A stretch of 43,355 nt of DNA, taken from contig JAJDTF010000104.1 of assembly GCA_022827265.1 (NCBI GenBank), positions 1 through 43,355 on the forward strand, given 5' to 3'. The notes below the pieces were generated by a model. The model worked only from the letters and a program-made list of their open reading frames with translations, did no database searches and was not told the DNA's origin. This document shows, piece after piece, positions 37,124 to 43,355 of this stretch (positions are counted from its first letter, which is position 1; every line of letters starts with the position of its first letter). Origin of the DNA: Acidimicrobiia bacterium. Its GTDB lineage: Bacteria; Actinomycetota; Acidimicrobiia; Acidimicrobiales; Poriferisodalaceae. The translations under genes were made by a program, and so were the position numbers.

Positions 37124-38149
37124 GTGACTGACAAGCCCGACCCGTTTACGGTCCCCTTCGGGACCATCTTCTGTGACTGGATGACCACAGCCCGCGCCGA
37201 CGACGGCCCGTACGTCTACGGCGGGGCAGCTGAGCCATTCGGCGACTTCACCATCAGCCCCGCCGCGCACGTACTGCACTACGGCAGTGCGATCTTCGAA
37301 GGGCTGAAGGCCCACCGCCAGGTGGACGGGTCGCTGGCGATCTTCCGGTTGGACCGCCATGTGGAGCGCATGGTGTCTAGCGCCGAGCGACTGCGGCTGC
37401 CAGCCATCGACGGCGACGTCCTGCACCGGATGTGCGTGGATGCGGTCGAGGCCAATGCAGGCGAAGTGCCCGACCCGCCCGGCTCGCTCTACATCCGCCC
37501 GACGCTCATCGGCACCGAGCCCGACATCGGCGCTGCGGCCCGGCCGACCAGCAGCGCGTTGCTCTATGTCGTCAACTGCCCGGTGGGCGACTACTTCAAG
37601 GGCGGCGTCCGGCCCCTCACCCTGTTGGTGGAGACCGAGATTCCCCGCACCGTCCCGCAGTTCGGCATGGTGAAGTGCGGCGGCAACTACGCGATGGCGC
37701 TGGCGCCCACGCTGGATGCCATGGCCGGCAACGAGGCCATCGACCAGATGCTGTTCGCCACCGGCGGGGACATCACCGAGACCGGGGCGTCCAACTTCTT
37801 CCTCGCTGACGATGAGCGGGTCGTGACCCGCCATCTCGACGAGTCGTTCCTGCACGGTGTCACCCGGTCGTCAGTGATCGAACTCGCTTCGTCCTTGGGC
37901 TACGAGGTCGAGGAGCGCTCGATCGACCCCGAGGAGCTGGTGGACTGGGCTGAGCGAGGCGAGGCGTTCCTGTCGGGGACAGCAGCAGTGCTGGCACCCG
38001 TGGGAACGATCCTGTACGCAGGCAAGACGTTGACGGTGGGCGACGGCCAACCGGGCCGCAACACGATGCGGCTGCGCCAGGCACTCGTCGACATCCAGGT
38101 CGGTGCTGCGCCCGACCCCTTCGGTTGGCGCACACCTGTGAAGGGCTGA
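37124..38149 (+). CDS. ilvE: Branched-chain amino acid aminotransferase
   Basis: A 341-residue PLP fold-type IV aminotransferase interconverting leucine, isoleucine and valine with their 2-oxo acids. LHYGSAIFEGLKAHR, RLDRHVERM, the Schiff-base Lys in GMVKCGGNYAMAL, and GGDITETGASNFF are the class signatures. Length and C-terminus match BCAT-II type enzymes. GTG 37124 has GGAG 5 nt upstream. The downstream HD gene starts 13 nt after the stop and is probably co-transcribed. Confidence 0.9.
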   Translation: MTDKPDPFTVPFGTIFCDWMTTARADDGPYVYGGAAEPFGDFTISPAAHVLHYGSAIFEGLKAHRQVDGSLAIFRLDRHVERMVSSAERLRLPAIDGDVLHRMCVDAVEANAGEVPDPPGSLYIRPTLIGTEPDIGAAARPTSSALLYVVNCPVGDYFKGGVRPLTLLVETEIPRTVPQFGMVKCGGNYAMALAPTLDAMAGNEAIDQMLFATGGDITETGASNFFLADDERVVTRHLDESFLHGVTRSSVIELASSLGYEVEERSIDPEELVDWAERGEAFLSGTAAVLAPVGTILYAGKTLTVGDGQPGRNTMRLRQALVDIQVGAAPDPFGWRTPVKG

Positions 38150-38162
38150 CGGATCGGGTGCC

Positions 38163-38765
38163 ATGAGCAATCCGGATGCCGGCCGCATCGTGTCCTGGAC
38201 GGCAATGGAGCACGGCACCGCTGACGACTACGCGTTCTTGGACAGCCACCACTACGCACATGTCCGAACGGGACTGGTCGACAACCTGCTGAGCATCCTG
38301 CAGTGCCTGCGGGGACCCACACTGGGCTACCAGATCGACCGCTACGACCATTCCCTGCAATCGGCAACCCGGGCATTGCGGAACGGCGAATCGACCGACC
38401 TCGTGGCGGCGGCCCTGCTGCATGACATCGGCGATGCATTCGCGCCCGAGAATCACAGTGCCGCCGGCGCCGCCGTGCTTCAGCCGTACGTCGATGAGCG
38501 CACGCACTGGGTGATCGCTCATCACGGTCTGTTTCAGGGCTATTACTACTTCCACCACCTCGGCGGCGATCGCGATGCCCGCGAGCAGTACCGCGACTCG
38601 CCTCACTACGACGCCTGCCTGGACTTCTGCGAGAACTACGACCAGAACTGCTTCGACCCGAAGTACCCGAACCTGGCAGCCGAAGATTTCCGCCCCCTGC
38701 TCGACGAAGTCTTCAGCCGCCCCTCACAGGTCCCCGCCACCGCCCCATTGCCGGCACCGAGCTGA
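38163..38765 (+). CDS. HD-domain protein of the PhnZ/TmpB-like diiron group
   Basis: A 200-residue HD-fold protein. The metal set is complete: H63 in YDHSLQSATRA, H87-D88 in ALLHDIGD, H98 in APENHSA, H121 in VIAHHGLFQGYYYFHH, and D160 in CENYDQNCFD. The H63-H87 spacing of 24 equals that in PhnZ, a mixed-valent diiron oxygenase cleaving the C-P bond of a hydroxylated phosphonate. The Tyr/Glu lid residues of PhnZ are not conserved, so the substrate probably differs. A phosphohydrolase role is the alternative. It follows ilvE by 13 nt. Confidence 0.75.
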   Translation: MSNPDAGRIVSWTAMEHGTADDYAFLDSHHYAHVRTGLVDNLLSILQCLRGPTLGYQIDRYDHSLQSATRALRNGESTDLVAAALLHDIGDAFAPENHSAAGAAVLQPYVDERTHWVIAHHGLFQGYYYFHHLGGDRDAREQYRDSPHYDACLDFCENYDQNCFDPKYPNLAAEDFRPLLDEVFSRPSQVPATAPLPAPS

Positions 38766-38797
38766 TTCCTCGCTGAAGACGGCTGTTGCTCCCCGCC

Positions 38798-39187
38798 TCA
38801 CCAGAGCGTGGCGACGGGGAACTCCTCAAATGCCGGGTCTCTCGTGACGAGTATCAACGACTCGATCTCGGCCTGCGCCGCCAGCATCCGGTCGAACGGA
38901 TCCTTGTGGGCGGCCTCGTAGCTGCCTGCCCTCAGTGCCTGCTCATGTATGACGGGAAGGTGCAGAAAACCGTCGGCGGTTACTGATGCGCCGAAATGCG
39001 GCACGAGCTCGCTGAATTCGCCGAGTCGGCCCATTCTTGACTTAGTCGCCATCTCCCATGCGCTCACCGCGCTGGCGAACACCAGGGCATCTGAACCAGA
39101 GATCGCTTCGCGGGCGACCGGTGAGAGCGATGGATGATCCGTCCACCACCACAGCAGCGCATGGGTGTCGAGCAAGAGGTCGTTCAT
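38798..39187 (-). CDS. vapC: VapC-type PIN-domain toxin
   Basis: A 129-residue PIN-domain ribonuclease. The acidic site is complete: D7 in LLLDTHALLWW, E45 in SAWEMATK, D96/D99 in HKDPFDRMLAAQA, and D117 in VTRDPAF. VapC toxins cleave tRNA or rRNA. Its ATG overlaps the antitoxin TGA by 4 nt, the standard vapBC layout, and it is convergent with the HD-protein gene 32 bp away. Confidence 0.92.
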   Translation of the reverse strand: MNDLLLDTHALLWWWTDHPSLSPVAREAISGSDALVFASAVSAWEMATKSRMGRLGEFSELVPHFGASVTADGFLHLPVIHEQALRAGSYEAAHKDPFDRMLAAQAEIESLILVTRDPAFEEFPVATLW

Positions 39188-39426
39188 TCGCCCTCCCAGG
39201 CAGCGAGTTCGTCATCGGGAAGGGGATCGAAGAACTCTGGTGGTATCTCGATACCGCGGAATCTGCCCGGCATCCGTCGAGTCGCCGCCGGAACGTACGG
39301 AACGAGACGGGCACACGGCTTGCCCGCCCGCGCAATCACGATCTCCTCGCCGGCCTCAACTCGGCTGAGCAACTTCGACAGATGCGTCTTCGCCTCGTGC
39401 ACATTCACAATCGATGAAGATTTCAT
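39184..39426 (-). CDS. vapB: VapB/Phd-type antitoxin
   Basis: An 80-residue Phd/YefM-family antitoxin. SIVNVHEAKTHLSKLLSRVEAGEEIVIARAGKPCARLVPY is the N-terminal DNA-binding fold, and a C-terminal tail (FRGIEIPPEFFDPLPDDELAAWEG) wraps the toxin. It likely represses its operon through the palindrome at 39476-39496. ATG 39426 is the only sensible start. Confidence 0.92.
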   Translation of the reverse strand: MKSSSIVNVHEAKTHLSKLLSRVEAGEEIVIARAGKPCARLVPYVPAATRRMPGRFRGIEIPPEFFDPLPDDELAAWEGE

Positions 39427-39475
39427 GATATGTCAGCCTTTGCAAGCTATTTTCGTCGCCATGACGCTGGTAAAC

Positions 39476-39496
39476 TTAGTCTAATGACTAGACTAA
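39476..39496. promoter_or_regulatory. Probable VapBC operator
   Basis: TTAGTCTA (39476-39483) and TAGACTAA (39489-39496) form a perfect 8-bp inverted repeat with a 5-nt spacer, 50 bp upstream of vapB. Confidence 0.65.
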
Positions 39497-39580
39497 TTGT
39501 GGCACCTAGCGGGGCCGCTATCGGTCATGCGCATTCGCTTCCTGCTCTCGTCTGGGACAATCCAAGGCGCGCAGCAGAGC

Positions 39581-39649
39581 ATTCCCAGAATGCGCCATGG
39601 ATCATTCCCGAAACGCGCTATAGGTGATTCGCCGAACGCGCTGTGACCG
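39581..39649. repeat. Three imperfect 23-bp direct repeats
   Basis: Units start at 39581, 39604 and 39627 and share ATTC(C/G)C followed by a (G)AA(T/C)GCGC block. Exact 23-bp spacing is kept despite mismatches. Possibly degraded further copies precede them. Confidence 0.55.
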
Positions 39650-39728
39650 ACCTCATGGCGAGAGTTCCAAATGGAACTTCGTAGTTACCCGGTCGCAGAG
39701 CGGACATGTGCGCAGGGGAGCTGCCGGG

Positions 39729-40379
39729 TCAGAGGCGGGTGACGGGGTCGCCGGGGCGGACGGTGCCGGGCTGGATGACGCGGCAGTTGACGCCCCGCAT
39801 GCGCAGGTCGCGGCCCTCGCCGGTGTTCACGAAACGCAGGGCGTCGCGGCCGAATCGGGCGGCGAACTTGGCGCAGCCTCGGTGCGGTTTGGCCGTGACC
39901 TCCAGGATCGCATCACCGAGACTCAGTTGGGCGCCGGCGGGCAGGGTCTCATGGCTGATGTCGAGGTCTGCGTAGATCTGGTCGCCGGCGAGCGGCCAGC
40001 GCTCGACCGGTCCGATGACGGCGGCCGCCGCACGAGCGCTCATGATGGTGATCTGGGCGTCCGGGTGCAGTCCGCCATCGGCTGACGACGGTGAGCCTCG
40101 CTGGTTCCACGTGTCGCCCGCAACGCCTTCGGCGTCGTTGATCTCGGCCACGTCGAGCACTTCGCGGGCATCTTCGCCGGGGCGGCGAACGATGAGCTCG
40201 ATCGTGCCGGTGCTGCCGGGCGCCTCGCGAATGTGGGGCAGCGCCGCTTCGAGGTCGGCAGTGCTGCGGTGACGCGCCGAATCGCTGCTCGCAGCCTCGG
40301 CGACGGAGCTACCGCGCTGGAGCGTCTCGTTGGCGTCTTCATGCCTTGTGGCGGTGCCGGTTTCCGCTGATGCGTTCAT
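39729..40379 (-). CDS. MOSC-domain protein
   Basis: A 216-residue MOSC protein, related to the C-terminal domain of Moco sulfurase and to mARC/YiiM enzymes. The key Cys is C169 in KPHRGCAKFAARFG, the usual Cys in the second half of the domain. VAGDTWNQRGSP, ERWPLAGDQIYADLDIS and NCRVIQPGTVRPGDPV are further family stretches. It probably binds molybdenum cofactor or carries sulfur; the substrate is unknown. The first 50 residues are low complexity and the start could be further in. It lies 63 bp downstream of the hyuAB-type gene. Confidence 0.85.
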   Translation of the reverse strand: MNASAETGTATRHEDANETLQRGSSVAEAASSDSARHRSTADLEAALPHIREAPGSTGTIELIVRRPGEDAREVLDVAEINDAEGVAGDTWNQRGSPSSADGGLHPDAQITIMSARAAAAVIGPVERWPLAGDQIYADLDISHETLPAGAQLSLGDAILEVTAKPHRGCAKFAARFGRDALRFVNTGEGRDLRMRGVNCRVIQPGTVRPGDPVTRL

Positions 40380-40442
40380 GGGTGCGTGCCTTCGCTTGCG
40401 TTCGAACGGGCAAGGGTCTCGCCAGTCTCTGCCACGGGAGGA

Positions 40443-43355
40443 TTATTGCGCCGACGGCGGCACTGGCGAAGTGAATTCGAGTTCCTGGTCGCGCGTCACG
40501 GCTTCGGGGTCTCGCTCAGCGGGGTCGCCGTAGCCGCCGCCACCCGGGAATTCCACGATCAGCCGGCGGTCGCCGGGAATCACCGAGCGGCCCTTGGAGC
40601 GCACTTCGGTGCCGTCGTCGAGCGACAGGCGGCCCAGCGCTCCGGGACCGCCGCCGTGCCGGCCTCGCGCGGGGAAGACCGTCCGTTCGTAGGTCGCGCT
40701 GATGGAGAAGTCACGTCCTTGGCGGTTCTCCAGCTCGATGACCTGGCCGAGCCCGCCGCGGTGCTTGCCTTGCCCGCCGGAATCGGTGCGGAACTCCTTG
40801 CGCCAGAACACGAGCGGCGAGCCGATCTCGTTCACCTCCACCGGCATGTTGCGCACCCCACTGGGGAACGCCGTGGCGGAGAGCCCGTCTGCATGCGGGC
40901 GCGCTCCGGCTCCGCCCGAATGGAAGCTCATCAGGATGTACCGCTCCAGCTTGCGCCAATCGGCCTCGTCGCCGGAGTGCCCGACCGTCGTTCGGGAGCG
41001 ATTCGTCGCGCCGACGCCGGTGTCGGGCTCCCACATGCCCGTGCCGAGCAGGTTCCACAGCGACGATGTGCCCTCTGCGGGCACCCGCTCGGGCACCACC
41101 TGGCTCAGGCAGCCGAATACGGCGTCGGGCAGCAGTTGGCCCATGACGTGACGCACGTTGACCGCTGCGGGGTGGGGCGCATTGAGGATGCAGCCTTCGG
41201 GGGCTCGCACCCGCACGGCGTCGAGCGAGCCCGTGTTGTTGGGGATGTCGGGGCCGATGATGCAGCGCACGCCGAATGACGTGTAGGCGTCGGTGTAGGC
41301 CATCGGCACGTTGATGCCCCAGCTCGACTGCGGACCGGTGCCGGCGAAGTCCACGTCGATGCCGTCGTCGCCGACGGTCAGCGAGCACACGATGTCGATC
41401 GGCTGCTCCATGCCGTCGACCCGCATCGTCGAGTTCCAGGTGCCCTCGGGCAGCTCGCCGATCGCATCGAGCATTGCCCGGTGCGACGAGGTGATGATGT
41501 GGCCGGCCAACTCATCCAGATCAGCCATGCCGTACTCGTCCATCATCGACACCAGACGTGCGGCGCCGGTCTCGTTGCAGGCAGCCAGCGAGTGGATGTC
41601 GCCGATGACCTGCACAGGGTCGCGGACGTTGGCCTCGATGATCGCGACCACGGTCGGATCGAACACGCCGTCGGTGGCGAACTTCAGGATCGGCAAGTAC
41701 AGGCCCTCGTGGTACACCTCCTTCGAATCGGTGGTGAAGCCCGCCCCGCCGATGTCCACCACGTGGCTTGTGCAGGCGAACAGCGCCACCAGATCGCCGC
41801 CTCGGAATGCCGGTGTGACCACCACGATGTCGAACAGGTGACCGGTGCCCTTCCACGGGTCGTTGGTCAAGAAGATGTCGCCGGGGCGCATCTCCGACGC
41901 CGGGTAGCGATCCAGGAAATGCAGCACCGAGTAGGCCATCGAGTTGACGTGACCGGGCGTTCCGGTGACCGACTGGGCGAGCATCCGCCCCTGGGGGTCG
42001 AAGATGCCAGCCGACAGGTCGCCGGCCTCTCGGGTGGACGTGCTGAAGGCAGCACGTACCAGCGCCCGTGCCTGTTCCTCGGTCACCGAAATGAGGCGGT
42101 TCCACTGGACCCCGAGTCGCACCGCGTCGAGGTCGGCAGCGGCAGCGGCTGACTTCTGCGAGCCCGCTGACGGCTCGCCGTGCCGCCCGCCCTCGTCGCG
42201 CAGCTCGGTGTGGGTCCGCGGACGCTGCGGTGCCGACACGCCGGTGAGTCGCAAGTGCCCGCCCGCCGTGACCGTTGCGACCGCTCCGGCTGGCACCAAG
42301 GTCGTGGTCTGGTCCTCGGTGATCAGCGCTGGCCCTGCCAGCCACGCGCCCTCGGTGAGGGTGCCGCGTTCGAAGACTGCGTGGGGGACAGCGCGGCCGG
42401 TTGCCGTGTCGGTGACGAGGGCGGTCGTGTCGGAGACAACTGGTTGGTCTGCGACGACCGGATGCAGCGACACGGCGGGTGCCTGCGGGGTGCGAACTTC
42501 CAGCAGCCAGCTCAAGACTTCGATCTCGAGGTTGCCGATGTGGCGTGTGTAGAGCTGCTGGTAGGCCTTCGTGAACGCAGTGCGCAGCTGGTTGCGCACC
42601 TCGGCGTCGCTCGGGCTGCCGGTGTCGCCGGCGAGCAGGGCTGCAGCGTCGACATCGACGGTGATCTCATGTCCCTGACCGCGGTAGCGCATCAGGGCCC
42701 GCACGTGAGTGGCCGTCTCGGTGCCGGGCGCGGCAGCGTGCATGATCGCATTCGACTCGGCGGCCATTTCACGGAGCAGGCCCGCCAGGCTCGCCGCAGT
42801 GAGTTCGCTCACGCGAGCATGGCGCGTGCGCACCGACTCGTGGGCCACCGGCGCCGCCAGAAAGCCGATGGCCGACCCCACGCCTGCGCCCGCAGGCACC
42901 ACGATGTCGTCGATGCCGAGCTTGGCGGCCACCCGCGCGGCGTGCAGCGGCGCCGCGCCGCCGAAGGCGATGAGCGTGCCGCTGCTGATGTCGCAGCCTT
43001 GATCTGCCGCGTGGACACGACCGGCATTGGCCATGTTCTCGTCGACGACCTCGGAAATGCCGATGGCAGAAATCACCGTCTGCAGGCCCGACGGTTCCGC
43101 CAGCGCGGTTCCGACGGCCTTGGCGGCGGCATCGACGTCGAAGGTCAATGCGCCGCCGGCGAACCGCTCGGGCGCCAGCCGGCCCAGCACTGCATCGGCG
43201 TCGGTCACCGTCGGCTCGGAGCCGCCGCGCCCGTAGGCCGCAGGACCCGGTTCGGAACCTGCGCTGGCCGGGCCGACGGTGATGCGCCCGAGCGCATCGA
43301 GGCTGGCGATCGAGCCGCCGCCGGCGCCGATCTCGACCATCTCGATCACCGGCAG
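40443..43355 (-). CDS. Fused HyuA-HyuB hydantoinase/5-oxoprolinase-type protein (5' end outside window)
   Basis: A partial gene of at least 970 codons running off the right edge. The visible part starts in HyuA (VEIGAGGGSIASLDALG, VGPASAGSEPGPAAYGRGG, AFGGAAPLHAARVAAKLG). After a short Ala-rich linker it passes into a complete HyuB half (QGRMLAQSVTGTPGHVNSM, IFLTNDPWKGTGHL, NAPHPAAVNVRHVMGQLLPDA, GGGGYGDPAERDPE at the end). Such proteins hydrolyse 5-oxoproline or hydantoins with ATP. HyuA and HyuB are usually separate in bacteria; the single chain resembles the fused eukaryotic-type 5-oxoprolinase. Substrate is not determined. Confidence 0.9.
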   Translation of the reverse strand: MPVIEMVEIGAGGGSIASLDALGRITVGPASAGSEPGPAAYGRGGSEPTVTDADAVLGRLAPERFAGGALTFDVDAAAKAVGTALAEPSGLQTVISAIGISEVVDENMANAGRVHAADQGCDISSGTLIAFGGAAPLHAARVAAKLGIDDIVVPAGAGVGSAIGFLAAPVAHESVRTRHARVSELTAASLAGLLREMAAESNAIMHAAAPGTETATHVRALMRYRGQGHEITVDVDAAALLAGDTGSPSDAEVRNQLRTAFTKAYQQLYTRHIGNLEIEVLSWLLEVRTPQAPAVSLHPVVADQPVVSDTTALVTDTATGRAVPHAVFERGTLTEGAWLAGPALITEDQTTTLVPAGAVATVTAGGHLRLTGVSAPQRPRTHTELRDEGGRHGEPSAGSQKSAAAAADLDAVRLGVQWNRLISVTEEQARALVRAAFSTSTREAGDLSAGIFDPQGRMLAQSVTGTPGHVNSMAYSVLHFLDRYPASEMRPGDIFLTNDPWKGTGHLFDIVVVTPAFRGGDLVALFACTSHVVDIGGAGFTTDSKEVYHEGLYLPILKFATDGVFDPTVVAIIEANVRDPVQVIGDIHSLAACNETGAARLVSMMDEYGMADLDELAGHIITSSHRAMLDAIGELPEGTWNSTMRVDGMEQPIDIVCSLTVGDDGIDVDFAGTGPQSSWGINVPMAYTDAYTSFGVRCIIGPDIPNNTGSLDAVRVRAPEGCILNAPHPAAVNVRHVMGQLLPDAVFGCLSQVVPERVPAEGTSSLWNLLGTGMWEPDTGVGATNRSRTTVGHSGDEADWRKLERYILMSFHSGGAGARPHADGLSATAFPSGVRNMPVEVNEIGSPLVFWRKEFRTDSGGQGKHRGGLGQVIELENRQGRDFSISATYERTVFPARGRHGGGPGALGRLSLDDGTEVRSKGRSVIPGDRRLIVEFPGGGGYGDPAERDPEAVTRDQELEFTSPVPPSAQ

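Larger units (their letters stand above)
39427..39728. other. 302-bp non-coding stretch upstream of vapBC
   Basis: No convincing gene is present. The first 80 bp are AT-richer than the surroundings and hold the vapB promoter area (possible -10 TAGCTT, plus strand 39445-39450) and operator. The rest holds the 23-bp imperfect repeats, a palindrome GCATTC-CCA-GAATGC (39579-39593) and another, AGTTCC-AAAT-GGAACT (39663-39678). Confidence 0.7.

Noticed and set aside
36977-37855. N-terminal extension of the beta-oxidation enzyme frame
   Set aside because: It overlaps ilvE antisense; the hydratase domain and promoter define ATG 36976.
33860-38765. A PhnY*/PhnZ-type phosphonate pathway formed by the TauD-like and HD-domain proteins
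   Set aside because: The genes are 3.4 kb apart, on opposite strands, with unrelated genes between and no phosphonate transporter; kept only as a possibility for the HD protein.
39430-39627. 65-codon plus-strand frame in the vapBC upstream region
   Set aside because: It spans the operator and repeats, has no motif, and no ribosome binding site stands out.
39581-39649. CRISPR array
   Set aside because: The 23-bp units are contiguous without spacers and are degenerate; no cas genes are nearby.

Overview
The window is GC-rich DNA, densely coded on both strands, and reads as a chromosomal segment of an actinobacterium, most likely of the class Acidimicrobiia. This is an inference from gene content: coenzyme F420 biosynthesis (a fused CofG/CofH, FbiC) with an F420-type nitroreductase-fold protein, a DUF3151 protein, monomeric NADP isocitrate dehydrogenase, a DipZ-like CcdA/thioredoxin pair, and many promoters that place a TANNNT -10 hexamer 6-9 nt before the start codon (leaderless mRNAs). 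No rRNA, tRNA or CRISPR array was seen.

Layout: 1-1861 is a type IIG (MmeI-like) restriction-modification gene cut at its 3' end by an IS30-like element whose transposase tail opens the window. 2007-4458 holds an orphan HicB-like protein, a histidine phosphatase and an unusual pyruvate kinase. 4541-7706 holds a small membrane protein facing the run DUF3151-mobA-rnd-acidic repeat protein. 7791-12741 holds a Cys-rich protein and glycolate oxidase glcDEF with a small coiled-coil gene. 12824-14286 is a CcdA/TlpA pair. 14409-17437 is an HxlR regulator overlapping fbiC. 17640-22494 is a four-gene unit: unknown protein, FIST protein, transketolase, transaldolase. 22605-25898 holds the F420-type oxidoreductase, an M20 peptidase and argG.

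25948-28529 is a compact restriction-modification cassette: a stand-alone ScoMcrA-type head-domain protein, an m4C-type DNA methyltransferase with its own leaderless promoter and nearby palindromes, and a PD-(D/E)XK-like nuclease. 28572-38765 is mainly carbon metabolism: monomeric icd, a TcuA-like flavoprotein, an Ldh-type dehydrogenase, a TauD/TfdA dioxygenase, a bifunctional beta-oxidation enzyme, a branched-chain aminotransferase and a PhnZ-like HD protein. 38798-39426 is a VapBC toxin-antitoxin pair followed by a non-coding stretch with 23-bp imperfect repeats. The window ends with a MOSC protein and the 3' part of a fused HyuA-HyuB (oxoprolinase-type) gene that runs off the right edge.

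Three sequence-level patterns cut across the genes: (i) the leaderless TA(C/G)NNT promoters, which also fix several start codons; (ii) a dispersed intergenic repeat family with a GGCC(C/T)GAGCGGCC core and a downstream AAGAGCGGG box; (iii) duplication of the last codons plus the TAG stop just beyond three different genes. The restriction-modification cassette at 25948-28529 is the best candidate for something little described.
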